Source of the DNA: Prinia subflava
Taxonomy: Eukaryota; Chordata; Aves; Passeriformes; Cisticolidae
Length of the DNA: 64,000 nucleotides
Assembly: GCF_021018805.1 (NCBI RefSeq)
Contig: NC_086256.1
Location: forward strand, 12,094,032 to 12,158,031
Direction: 5' to 3'
The position numbers were made by a program, and so were the translations under genes. Positions within the stretch are counted from its first letter, which is position 1, and each line of letters opens with the position of its first letter. This document shows positions 52,601-64,000 of this stretch, piece after piece. The notes under the pieces are model-generated. The model saw only the letters and a program-made list of their open reading frames with translations, searched no databases and was not told the DNA's origin.

Positions 52601-55600
52601 CCTCATCGCTTGTTGATATTTCCAGACATTATAAATTAAACATGAACAGCATTTATTATTGGGTAAGTGCCTGTGAGGAAATTGTCATTTGTTTAGCCAC
52701 ATAGAACACCCTGCCTTTTCAACACTTGTGCAATATCAGAAAAAGGTAATCTATAATTTGTGATCACTCATATGTGAAGAATGGAGCTGTGGTGGGCTAT
52801 ATATCATTAAAGGTACTAATCCTTGACTGGAAACAAACCATTTACCCAGAGAGGCACCTGCAAGAATTTGAGAGCAGAAAGGAACAAGGTGCTTAAATTA
52901 GTGAAACAGAAGTAAAAGGAGGATTAAATAATTGAAGGAAGGAATAAATATTGAATAGTTCTGTTGCACTTTTTCCCCATGACTTCCTCCCCTGCACCTC
53001 TGGAGAGCAGAGGTCTACATGCAGTGCATCAACACCCTCCCATAACTCTCCCAGAGGAGACCTCGTTGCTGCACTGACCCACAGAGATTCAGCAAGAAAA
53101 CTTCAGAGCTGCAAGTGCAGAGCATCACTTTGGGTGTCCAAACCACAAATTAGTTATTTATTATCTGGCTGACACCCCTTCCCTGAGCAGGTCATGAGGG
53201 GAAGGCCTGGCAATGCTGTGAAGATTCACCCTTTGTACTGCAGGCAAAACTGGGAGGTGGTCAGGAATCCCCTCTTGGTGGAGAGCAGGGTCTCCAGCGC
53301 CTCTCAGGGCTCTGGGAGTCAGCACAGCCCAAGTGACAGCTCAGGCACAAGGGACAAGGAGCTGCCACTCACTCTTCAGGGTAGCAGACATGACCTCCTC
53401 GTATCTGGAGTACTCCAGGATCCCCTCCTGCCTTTCTCCCAAGAACATGGCATTAATTTACCAGCTGGTCTGATGAGCTGTTAAAGTGCAATGCTAAATG
53501 AGAGAGACTGCAGCAGAGTAATGTCAGGGACAGTACAGTGGGAAAAAGCCCCAACACAGGTTGAAGATGGTCTGCTGGATTTGCAAGACTGCTTTTTGAG
53601 GAGAGAAGTTGTGACTAGGTGAATTATTTAGAAAACTGGCTAATAGATACTGAATAGGAGTGAGCAAAAACTAATCCCAATTTCTGTTCCAGTCACATGC
53701 AGCTCCTGGTTGGCTGTATTGTGAACTCAACACAATGCTCTCATCTGACAGGATGTGAATGAGTGAGATGTCACCACTCAAATCTAAACATTTTGGTCCC
53801 ACGCAAGAGATTAGACAGAAGGAAAGCAGCTTAGGAAACAGTCTGATTAAGAAGGAATAAAAGCTTCCCTTCCAGGCAACACTGTCCTAAATTTCAAAAC
53901 AAAAAAATATATTTATTCAGAAAACACAGCCAGGAAGTGCATTAGCACTTTACAGCTTAAACATAAAATGCAGAGTGGGGCCATCATGGTGTGGGTGAGC
54001 AAGATGTGAAGGAGGTGTAACTGAGAGACAGCACAGCTTGACTGAGGCATGGGAACAGGGAGCATTATCTGATGAGCTTTATCAAACTTGCTACAAACAT
54101 GCAGCAAAGGCTATGATAAGAAATAGTGCTGTTCTGTGTCAGGACATGGGCTTATCATCCTTCAGTCACTCAGGACTACATCCTGGGGTCTGGAATGTCA
54201 CATGGCAAGAGCAAACTGTGTTCCCACTGTGCCAGGCAGCTGGGGCTGGAGGCACCCAACTGCACCTGTGCTGCTCTGGGAGCCTCTGCAAGGCACAAAG
54301 GGCAGTATCACACATTGAACATCAGTGGCACTGTGACGCCTGGGAGCTCCTTGCACAGGTGGCACACACTGATGGACACAAATGAGTGAGTACTGGGGCT
54401 CTGCAATGATTCATAAAATAACTGCTCAGGCACAGAGCTAGCTGGTAGAGGTAGTTTTAATTGGAGTTTCCATTTGTTGGAGGATCCATTTGTTTGGGGT
54501 GGTTCATATACACTGGGAGCCAGAAATTAGGACCCTGTTGTGAATTCCTCCCTGGGGTGGGCAGACTGGTGTCTTTGAACTGAAAGACAAGCTCAGGTTC
54601 ATATCTAATTCTGAAGCAGGCTTTCCCCTAGCTGACTTGCTCTATTGCTCCTTGTGGCAGGCTCAGAAGCACCAGGACTGTTTCTGCATTTCTTTCCAAG
54701 TGAATATGCTCATGTTTGGTTTAAGTGTGTGAAAGGTCTGTTTCTGTAAGGAGCCTGACCTCAAACTCACGAATGCCCACGGAGTGACTCCTATTAACCT
54801 ACACCACTGCTATTACAGGAGCAAAGGGGCAAAACCTGCCAAGAGCAGAAGTCAAGAATGAAGATCACATTGCTCCTCCTTTCCTCACCCCACGCTGAAT
54901 TAATTACAAAATCCAACCTCAACATCCTGGCAGACACCCTGTGTCAAGCCTGCTACCTCAGGATTAGACAGAATGTAATTAAGACACATCATTAGTTCCT
55001 TGGTTTGCCTTCTTCAAAAACAAGGAATTAACACAAATTGATGTGCAGCTGAATGGGGGTATGCTGAATTTGAGCTGCTGGTAGTGTGCAGGTGTCAGTG
55101 TTTTTCTGAATGCTACCAGCAGAATTTCTCATCTAGCTTTCATTTTGTTGCTAACTTGCTTGTTTCCACTCAAAAACATCCTTTAACTGAAAAGTAAAAC
55201 AGGACATGCACACTCAGAATATTTTTGCTTAAAGGAAAGTGAGCAGCACAGCAGTCCCCTACTGAAAGGGATTTGCCAGTAGATAACTATGTCCCCTCCT
55301 GCAGAACTGAATGGGAGCCCAAGTAGTTCTGTTTCAGCACCACGAATAAAACTGCATTAAAAAAGAACAACAAAGAAAAACAGAAATCCAAACAAACCCA
55401 AAACAAACTACAACCAGGCAATATCTTCATTCTAATTTCTCACAGATTTCCCTTTGCATTTTCCACAATGCTGGCATAGAATCAGCACCATCCATGAAAG
55501 TAGATATATCAGAATGTGAGAGTGAAGTCTTAATTACATTAACTCTTTCTTCAGACTATTTACTTATTCTGTGTACACATATCTGTCTAATACTCCTATA

Positions 55601-56214
55601 GCCCCTGTATAATAATATTAAATAAATTAAGAGTCAAAGTTGTTAAATTACCAATGCACCTGGTTCTAGTTATTTCCAGCTCTAATTTCTCAAAACTCTG
55701 CTTGCAGAACTTTCTGCAACACATAAACTCAGCATGACCGAATTTTTTGCATGTTACATCAGAACCATAAACACTCTCATAGAGCACAGAGATCTCCAGT
55801 AGCTGCAAAGAGGTTGCACAATACCATGCACCAAATCTTGTGATCTATCTGGTGTGCTTGCAACAGATGTTAAGTGCATCTAAAGAAAGACAGTATAGCC
55901 ACATGAGGGTTACTCTGTTCATATCTAAATCCCCAAAACTGCTAGATAGATATCTCCTATGGACACTTACAGAGGATATCACTCAGAGGCAGTGACCTCT
56001 CTGGTTTCCACAACAACGACCCATGAAACATCAAGTGAAACACAAGGCTAGAGGTCAATGTGAAGATGAATTTCTACATCTCACATTTCCAGACTACCTT
56101 CCTGGTCCATGGGAAATGAACTCAGTCCATTTACATTTACCATTTTACCAGCATTTTTGGAAGAGAAAAGAGGAATTGAATTTTACTTAGAAAATTTTTG
56201 CTAAATCCTAAATT
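46678..56214 (-). other. upstream ADGRL4 intron or 5' flank, no exon found
   Basis: The EGF2 exon requires an upstream coding exon ending in phase 1. I looked on the minus strand for an EGF1-type cysteine pattern followed by a GT donor and found none that I trust. The stretch also has no other recognisable gene. One short segment near 49366-49435 resembles an old amniote repeat. Confidence 0.5.
49366..49435. repeat. possible old amniote interspersed repeat
   Basis: The segment ATCCTGCTTGCATTGAAATC with the near-palindromic core ATTGAAATCAAT, followed by a later AAGCAGG that mirrors CCTGCTT, resembles old palindromic repeats that I recall from reptile and bird genomes. It is short and diverged. 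Confidence 0.25.
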
Positions 56215-56220
56215 TAGAAC
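56215..56220. repeat. left target-site duplication of solo LTR
   Basis: TAGAAC directly precedes the TG end of the LTR and is repeated exactly after its CA end at 56544-56549. Six bases is the duplication length typical of class II (ERVK/alpha-beta-type) endogenous retroviruses. Confidence 0.8.
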
Positions 56221-56543
56221 TGTAGAATAAACCTCCTTTATTCCCTTTAGGGATCCAAGCTAGCTCAGTCCTTCTCAGGCCTAGGAGGATTATCTCAAGA
56301 GACAGGAGAAGGATTCAAAAGAGGCTCTCACCCTTAGCTGCAGTGATGTTTATTCCCAGGTGGTGTCTGAGGAGAGAGAGAGCGATCCCAGGGGGACAGG
56401 GTCTTTTCTCAGGGTTTCTGAGGGAGGGGCAAGCTGGCACACAGCCAATGGGGTCAGAAAGGGAAGGAAGGGTCAGACTACAGGACAGGAGTTCCAGGGG
56501 TCCTTGGGTGGGGAAGAAACCATTTCCCCAGGGGGGTGTAACA
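56221..56543 (-). mobile_element. solo LTR of an endogenous retrovirus (323 bp)
   Basis: The element begins TGTAGAA and ends TGTAACA on the plus strand, so both termini have the TG...CA form, and it is flanked by perfect 6-bp direct repeats TAGAAC. On the minus strand it opens TGTTACACCCCCC and has an AATAAA polyadenylation signal at 56354-56349, about 130 bp before its 3' end, as expected for R and U5. This favours minus orientation. A second AATAAA (56243-56238) lies too close to the end to be the main signal. No gag, pol or env remains, so the internal part was probably lost by recombination between two LTRs. The family name is not certain; ERVK-type is inferred from the 6-bp duplication. 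Confidence 0.8.
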
Positions 56544-56549
56544 TAGAAC
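56544..56549. repeat. right target-site duplication of solo LTR
   Basis: An exact copy of TAGAAC, matching 56215-56220, directly after the ACA terminus of the LTR. Confidence 0.8.
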
Positions 56550-59500
56550 CATAGCATGAAGACTTTCTTTGTTCAACAAGGACAGCTAGATGTACAAAGG
56601 ACAACTGGGTCCTCAGTGTTCAGCTTTTGAATCTGCTGCTTAAAAACAGGTAGGACATTATGAAACCCAGGTGTCATTGTGCCACATTATTTTCTAAAGG
56701 ACAAATTTATTGCAGATAATTTCCTGTAACATATCTAAAATAGAAATAAGAACATTTCTAGCTTTTGAGATGTGTGTTATGATCCATTTTGGATTTAAAA
56801 AGCAGAACATAATAAAAGATGGTAAAATTTCTTTGAGAGAAGTAGTAACTCAAATAACATGAAAGTCCATAAAACAGTGACTACAGAAGCTATTTTTTTT
56901 CCCATTGTGGAACAATATTCATTGATTTCTGAAACCACAGGCTAATTATGCTCTGAGTGGATGAAGTATCCTAAGGAGTCTGGTCTGGGCATTAGAAACA
57001 CAGAGATTACTATTTACTTTTGTCAAACACAACTTACAGCACTAAAGACAGAAGCATCTTGACAAAATTTGATTGTCACTCTTCAGGAGGTTAGATGAGG
57101 TGACCTAATCCTGCTCTATGAGACACTGGGACCTATATTGCTCTAAGCTAATATTACAGTTAGCTCATTAGAAGAAGATACCACAATAGTGAATAATGGT
57201 TTTATTTATTTCATTTTTAAAGTAAAAAAATTACATATGAAATATTCATCTTCCACAGTGGCCCAAATAGCTTTCATTTGGCTTGATGACTGTGCTTTTT
57301 ATATTAGTCCTATTTATGAGTTATCCCATTTAAATGTTCTGGAATTCGATAGCTTCTCTTCTGGATAATAGACTAAATCACAAAAGGAAATAATTTCAAT
57401 CTATAACTGAGAAAAGCCATTATTTGCTGGAATACATCCAGTCTCCAAACCTGAAGATATCAAGTATGGTCTGGCAAGGAGGAGACAATTAGGCTGAGGA
57501 ATTCTACCCAGAGGGAAAACATGCCAGCATTATTTCAGCTGTACTAATGACTACAACAATAACCACTGAAATATTTCCAGCTACTGTCAATCCTGTAAGT
57601 ATTTAACTCCATGGTCAAAACATCTTAACTACTGACAGTGATATTTTCAGAGACTGACCCCAGTAGATGATTTCAGAAAAAAAAAACCACTATAAAATCA
57701 TACAGGTTTTGATGTTGTGTACTCCCCACAGCCCTCTCCCTCCCCCCCTTTTTTTTTCTTCTGATGTGAATTAAAGCTAAATTTAATGATAAAAGTGGAA
57801 AGGATGTTATAAAAATTAGGAGAATTTAGGTCTGTGGTACTGCTTGGCTCAGTTAAAGAGATGCAGGTATTTAGATGATTATAATAGCTTTCCCATATAA
57901 TAGCCAGGTATCATCTTAGTGGAATTTGCTAATTTGAAAAGCATCTAACTCTCCTCCTTTCTGCAGCAACCTCTTCCAAAAAAACAGACTGGTCTTAAGG
58001 CCAAATTTCCTCTCTCATCTCTCCCTCCTGAAACATACAGCTTTGAAGTGATGGAACTCATGGTCTCCTCATGCCAAATAGTCTGGATAGCTCTTTCTGG
58101 ACCTTTTTTCTAAGGCATAAAATCTGGAAAATTTTAGCTTCATGTCAAACAGCAGAATAAATTAACCTTCTCAGGTCTCTTAATTAATTTTGAGTGTGAG
58201 GGAAGTACATGACATCCTAAATGAATCTAAAGAAACTTTGGCTGGCTACACTAAACTCTTCTCTTCATTAGTTACAACATGCTAGGTTGAAATATTCTGT
58301 ATATTCATAATCACTGTTGTCTACATAAATGTGTCATTTCCTAGTGAAGGTTTTTATTCTCAGAAACAGGGGCTAAGGACTTTATTATCCCCAAGATACA
58401 AACCACTTAGTGGGCAAAAATATAAAATTCCATTAAAAACGTATCTAGAGTTTGGACAGAAGTAATACATATACCATGGAATAGAATTGAAATGTGGCAC
58501 AAGTCAGAGATGAAAACTCTCTTAAGTTTGTTGACCATGATACAACCTGCCTCATAAAGTGTCATTATGTGCATTTTATGCCTGGGAGTACTGACAGGCG
58601 GGATGGTGTGGGTAAGTTGTATAAATGCTGTGCATCTTTTGGCAGCAGGAGATTGCTGCCTGAGCTGAGAGGAGTGTCCTAGCACAGGCAATGATGCTGC
58701 AGCAGTGCTGCTCTCTAGCCAGGTCAGTTTGCCCTTTAAATGCAGCCTCTGTCAGCCTGGCCACGGCAGCACAGTCCTCGTTGTCTCCTGACCTGCTTCA
58801 TCCAGCACTGCTCTCCCAGCCCAGCAGACACTTGGACAAAAAGTCCCAGTGACAGAGCTGGAGAAAACACTGCTGCCACTGCTTACAGTGAGGAGCGTAA
58901 TCTACACACTAAGATGACAGAAAAGGAGGATTGTCACGAGGCACTGAATAAATGCAGGTAAAACACAACAGATTTCCACAGACTGCTGTGCTGAAGTTCC
59001 ATCTGCGAGGGAGGTGCTGTGGAAACTCTCCACAGTGTTGTTTTGGAGTATTACTCAGCTTCAAAGTTCTCAGCTGGAAAGGCGAAAAGCTTTCTTTCCA
59101 AGAAAACCACTCAAAAATATGAAAAGACCCTTCCCCTCACATAGTGAAATAAACCCCTCAAAGTAAGTGGCTAAAACTAAGTTCAAGCAAAAATAATCAA
59201 GATAAACATTACGATTACTGAATCAACTGAACTCATAGAAGGATTGGGTAGATTTCTGCAGCATGTTAAGTATCCCTGAAAACTGGGCCACTTATTGGAA
59301 ATGTGGTGAAGTGCTGCAAGCTGCAGTAAAGACGGCTACTTTGTTTTCAATCTAGGAAAACTATTATATCATGTATCAAATGTTTTATTCATCAAGAGAA
59401 GTCATTGCCTTTTGTCCTCTGCACCTGCCTGTGAATGCATCAATACAGGCAGTTCTATGGGATAGCCTCAATTTTGCTGAAAAAGTCCTAGCACAATCAA

Positions 59501-62500
59501 AGTACTGAAAATCCCATTTTCAGGTTGTTGGGAAATGTTCTCTGTGCTTGGAATTGTTGCAAATTTTATGTTATTCTAAGCATTAAACATTTCACTTAGA
59601 GTAGGTTTACACCTCAAATCTAAATTCAGACTATGGACACAAAATTAGTGTTTAAAAAGACATTAATTTTCCAATGGTCAAGCTGTTATATAAGAACATA
59701 ATATATTAGAGCTCAAATTCTTATACCAGCTGCCATGGCTCCAGATCAGGCATAAAGTTAACCTCCAGGACCTCCTCCAGAGACTCACTGAAAGATCTGG
59801 GATACAGAACAGCTGGAGCCAGGGAGAAGGGCATTTTGGGAATGGGTCAGCATGCCATGGTTTGGGAAGGCTGATATTTTACAGAGGGATGACTATTGTT
59901 CAGAGGAGTGCTTTACCACTCCTAAAATATACATAGGGATTTGAGTAAAGGAAGGGCATGCCTTTCCTCTCAACTGGTGACATCCATGTTACAGCTGCTA
60001 GAGACAACCAGCAGAGCCTCCCTGGGAGTTAAGGCTCAGGCAAGAAGGAAAAATTGTTTTCTAAGCAGGCCCCACTTTTAGGCCATTAAACTGCAAGATA
60101 ATGATGGAGTTTTGAGGAGCAACAAATTTCTTTAGAACTTCATTTGGTGCCTGTTTTAGCCAAAGGCTGCTGTGCTGTGATATTTTATGTTTAAACGTAC
60201 CCTACTCTGACAAGCCACCAAAGTCTTTAAAGTCTTCTCATCTTTATTGCAGACAGTACTTTGATCTCAATGCCAGAAAAGGTCAACACACGAACTTCAG
60301 AATTAGACTTGTTTACATCCAACATAAAATACAAATATATGAATGTGGCAAGGACATCGCAGGCAGATTAAATAAGGCCACGTTTTCCTAGTCCCACTCA
60401 AAATGTTTTTGTTTTTGCCAACCATTGTGCAAGCAACATCATCATCAAATCCAATTGAAATTCACTTTCCCCCTCAAAATGTTTCATCAATCATAGCCCA
60501 GAAGGGCTCTGTCATGGGATAATTGCAACTTGGCGTACCAACAAAGAGCATCCCAACATCGTCAGCTTCCTTATCTATACAATAGGCAGGGATGACAGCC
60601 ATTTTATTAGCTGAGATATTGTTACCCCCATCAGATAAAATAGCTTGTTTTGTTGCTTTGATGTTTTCTGTCACCAGGGCAGAGCTGTCGTTTCCAGCTG
60701 CATGTTTAGAGAATGGCTGTGGTAGCAGCTTGTGTTCCCTCACAACACCCCTGCCCACAGACATCTCACAGAGTGAGTCAAGGCAGTTACTAATGGCACC
60801 TTATCAGAAAGGAATGGGAATACCAAACAGAGTTTCTGCCACAGTAATTTCTAGCCAAGACATAATTGTGGAGTAATTTCTTGTCTAAATACTTTTCCTT
60901 GAGGAAGAAAAAATCACCAGAGACTGAATTCCCTCTGAAAGCAGCCAGCTGAGAAGCCACACAAAAAGTGATTTCAGCCATTTCTGTTCCACAGTCTCCA
61001 CATACAGTATTATTAATCCACAGAATATTTAGTGAATTAAAATAACATTTGGGGTAACCACTTACCTTTAACAATTTTCTACAATAACAGAAATTATAGC
61101 ACTCAGAAATATGTATCTTGCTTCCACATGCTTGGTTAGATCATGCAGACTTTGAAGGCTAACAAAAAATCTGTCATGCAGAGCAATATGCAAACCCATT
61201 TAATTTTCTATTTAAATTCTTCCTGAGAGAGTGGACTTTTCTTGAATTTCAAAATAGCAAGCCTGTTAACCAAACTCTGAAGGTAGAAAAGTCTGCTTGT
61301 CGACATTGGGCTTATCCCGCTGTACCATCACTTGGACAATCATTATATGAAGTGCTGTAGACATAATTTAATAATTCAACATTTGCCTACTGCTACTGAA
61401 GACTTCCCGTCTATACTAAGCAGAGGGAAGTGTCCTGGACTGTCCAGTAAACTGCATGACAAATACTGTCCACATCTTTTATGCCAGCATGGCTGTAGCA
61501 CAGCACTTTGTGATGAGGGTTGTTATTAGTCCAGCAGGAAATCTCATCTTTGGTGGCTACTCAGCAAGGGATTGCCCCTGATAGCAAAGAGCAAACAAGT
61601 GCAAACAGTCCTGGCAAATGCCAGCATGTCACAGCTCTACACATGCCATGTGCCTTTAGAGACACAGGCATTTCCACTGATGCTCCATCCAACAGCCCTG
61701 ACTCAAAGAACCCCTCCCTGCTACGCCTGCACCTCCCAAACCCCCAGCCCCTAAGTAATTCCCAGATGCAAAAGGTGTGTTTCTTCCTTCACACAGCAGC
61801 CTCCTTTCTTGATTTTCCACCTCCATACATGCTCCTGAAGCCACCTCCACAATCAAAGATTGTGAGCTGGATGCACCCTTGATTATATGACCTTGAGAGA
61901 CTCACAGATTTCATTTTCTTTTATTGACTGTCCTATAGACTGTGGGTGGAGGCCCATGGAAGCCTGTGGAATCACTTAGCCTGCCTTTGTCTCAGTTCCC
62001 CATCTACAAAATCCTTTCATTTACCTTGTCTGTTTTGATTTAAACAAAATGAGCTCAAACCCTTAAAGGTCACATTTGCTTTGATAGCAATATGAACTCA
62101 TTTGGTACCTTGATCTTGTTTGGATGAGCTTAAACCACATAATGAATCTTAAGAAATGAAACAAACTGAAACTTCCTTTCAAACACTGCTCTCCAGAATG
62201 TTCTTACTTTGAGTGAAGGATGGTGCAAGATTAAGTTGCACAGCTAGAAAGGTACCTTTAAACCCAATTAAAAAGCAGAGGTAAAAAGGAAATTCTGTCA
62301 TGGATATGAGTGGTTGGGAGGTTTAACCTTGAATACCCTTTTGGTACTGCAGAGAAGTTACACGTTGCTCGTGCTTGTCTCTGAGCCCTGTGCTGTTGTT
62401 TGCCCTGTTGAGCACTGGAGATGGAGACTGAGGTGAGGTCCTCCAGCCCAGTCAGCAGATGCCCTCCCCTCAGTAACCTTCTCAAGCAGATTAAACCCTG

Positions 62501-64000
62501 CTCTAAACAAAAGTTCCTTCTCCTGCAGAAAAATGTTCTGTTGTGGATTCAGAGGTCAAAATTGCAGACAAAAAGAGGGTTGTGATAATGTATTTTGAGC
62601 AGAATTGCTTGTTATTTTTATGCATCAATGGGCACCTTAAGCTAAATTGCTCAGTCTTTAGAAATGCCTCCACCATATGAAATGAATACTTTTATAACAT
62701 TCAGTATATTTTTTTACTTAAAGCTTTAGCTCCTGAAGTCACATTAACAACTCTAATACTTAAAACTCAAACAAAAATCCCCACACCCCAAGTATCAGCA
62801 GCTCCTAGCAACAGAAATTTTTATCTATTTTAAATAAAAGAAAGTCAAATATTTTCATGGTTCCACTTCCTGCTCTGCAGGATAATGCATACATGAGGTC
62901 TGGTTCACAGATACATAACTTGGGCAAAAGGTTCTACAAATCCAATGGTCCTACCATTTCTCTCATTAAATTTTTTGGTTTTTCAATTTTGCAGACACAC
63001 CCTGGACATACCACCTAACAAATCTCTTGAAAATTAATAAAATATTGAGTTAAATAATTGTGCCTCCTTGTTTTGTTGATACATTTCAAAAAACATCTTC
63101 ACAAGAATGTGACAGATAATAAACTAACAATAAAGAAGACAGAGACCAGCAAATAATCAAGGGAAAGTCAGTGGCAGTGAATCACTCATTTCATTACCTC
63201 TACGTATTTCTTCAAAGAGCAGCTTCTGACACACTTCAGTCTTGCAGCTCTGACTAACACCTACTGACAGACTTAGCTCATATCTGTCTACCTGCTTCAC
63301 AGAGAAAATAACTCTGTGAGGGTCCCACCTTACTTTTTGCATTTAAGAGCACAGAATCACTTACCCTCCCTGCTTTTTTTCTTCCTTCTGCTGCTCACTG
63401 CCACATCTTCCTATACCCTAAAGCAGACTGTCTGTGGAAATCTCAGTGCTGTTTCCACTTCCTTCCCTTTTAATATCTAGTTTAGGAAAGAAGAAGAAGA
63501 TTGGCATCTGGAGAATTGAGGCCCAGGAAACTACTCAGCTGCAATTGAAATCTTGTGTGTGTTGGATGGGATGAGTTCTGAGGAAAAAAAGTCAGAAACT
63601 TACACAAATGAACTGCAACTCTCTGGAACACAGCATGGTGATAAAAGGGGCTCTTCAATGAACAGAGTGCTACCTCGCCATTTATCAAGGATTATTCAAT
63701 TATCTACTAATGAAACCTTTAGATAATGAAATATGTTTTGAAGGGTGGAGGGAGAAAAAACAACAAGAAGTTTTACATTTGCTGAAGCAGATGTAAAACT
63801 GACACATCTGCTTCCCTCGACACCACCAAATTGGCTCTTTCAATATGTTTCATTTGTTCTCCTGCCAATTGCTGATCTCTCGTCAATTTACTTTCAGACT
63901 TGGAAGAAAATTAAATGGTTTGATGACATATTGGTATTTTATCTTTGAAATGCAAAATATATATTTCAATGATCTTAGAAATGTTTCACTTCTTTGAAAT
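56550..64000. other. upstream intron or 5' flank, no gene found
   Basis: AT-rich sequence without a recognisable exon. The most protein-like frame is a 96-codon minus-strand stretch at 60474-60764, followed by an AATAAA on the minus strand near 60246, but it has no homolog that I know and no poly(T) on the plus strand that would mark a processed copy. The missing first exons of ADGRL4 may lie here undetected or beyond 64000. Confidence 0.5.

Noticed and set aside
55596..55808. Cysteine-containing minus-strand frame as the missing EGF1 exon
   Set aside because: Its cysteines are not in EGF spacing, there is no glycine/aromatic EGF signature and no donor in the needed phase.
63157..63342. Minus-strand frame with several cysteines near the window end as a receptor exon
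   Set aside because: No EGF spacing, no signal peptide and no matching acceptor and donor in the required phase.

Overview
The window is vertebrate nuclear DNA, most likely from a bird. It is AT-rich, has few interspersed repeats, carries the 3' end of a CR1 retrotransposon and a short solo LTR, and holds one multi-exon gene with canonical GT-AG introns. I cannot name the species. A songbird is plausible, but that is inference.

The only protein-coding gene I can support is ADGRL4 (also called ELTD1), an adhesion G-protein-coupled receptor of vascular endothelium, on the minus strand. Fourteen coding exons between 46677 and 12245 join in one continuous frame of 677 codons plus a stop, and every splice phase agrees. 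In transcript order they encode two calcium-binding EGF-like domains, a linker, the GAIN domain, an intact GPS autoproteolysis site, seven membrane helices and a short cytoplasmic tail. The first visible exon starts in the middle of a codon, so the signal peptide and the first EGF-like domain lie further upstream. I could not find them between 46678 and 64000, and they may lie beyond the window.

Layout. 1-10600: intergenic DNA downstream of the gene, with a 46-base A run, an ancient hairpin-like repeat and a CR1 fragment. About 10600-12244: probable 3' untranslated region. 12245-14534: the last three coding exons (TM5 to the tail). 14535-29523: a 15-kb intron that interrupts TM5 and holds a 530-bp homopurine pentanucleotide array with a symmetric two-type structure. 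29524-40585: ten tightly spaced exons (EGF3 to TM5). 40586-46524: a 5.9-kb intron. 46525-46677: the EGF2 exon. 46678-64000: upstream intron or 5' flank with no exon found, but with a solo LTR flanked by a perfect 6-bp target duplication.

The points most worth following up are three. The extra EGF3 exon is symmetric and has the only 5' splice site in the gene without G at +5, which suggests a switchable cassette. The sandwich-structured GGGAA/AGGAA array could form G-quadruplex or triplex DNA in the TM5 intron. The solo LTR has clean target duplications. I found no operon, CRISPR array, RNA gene or new gene system, and the other open frames look like chance.
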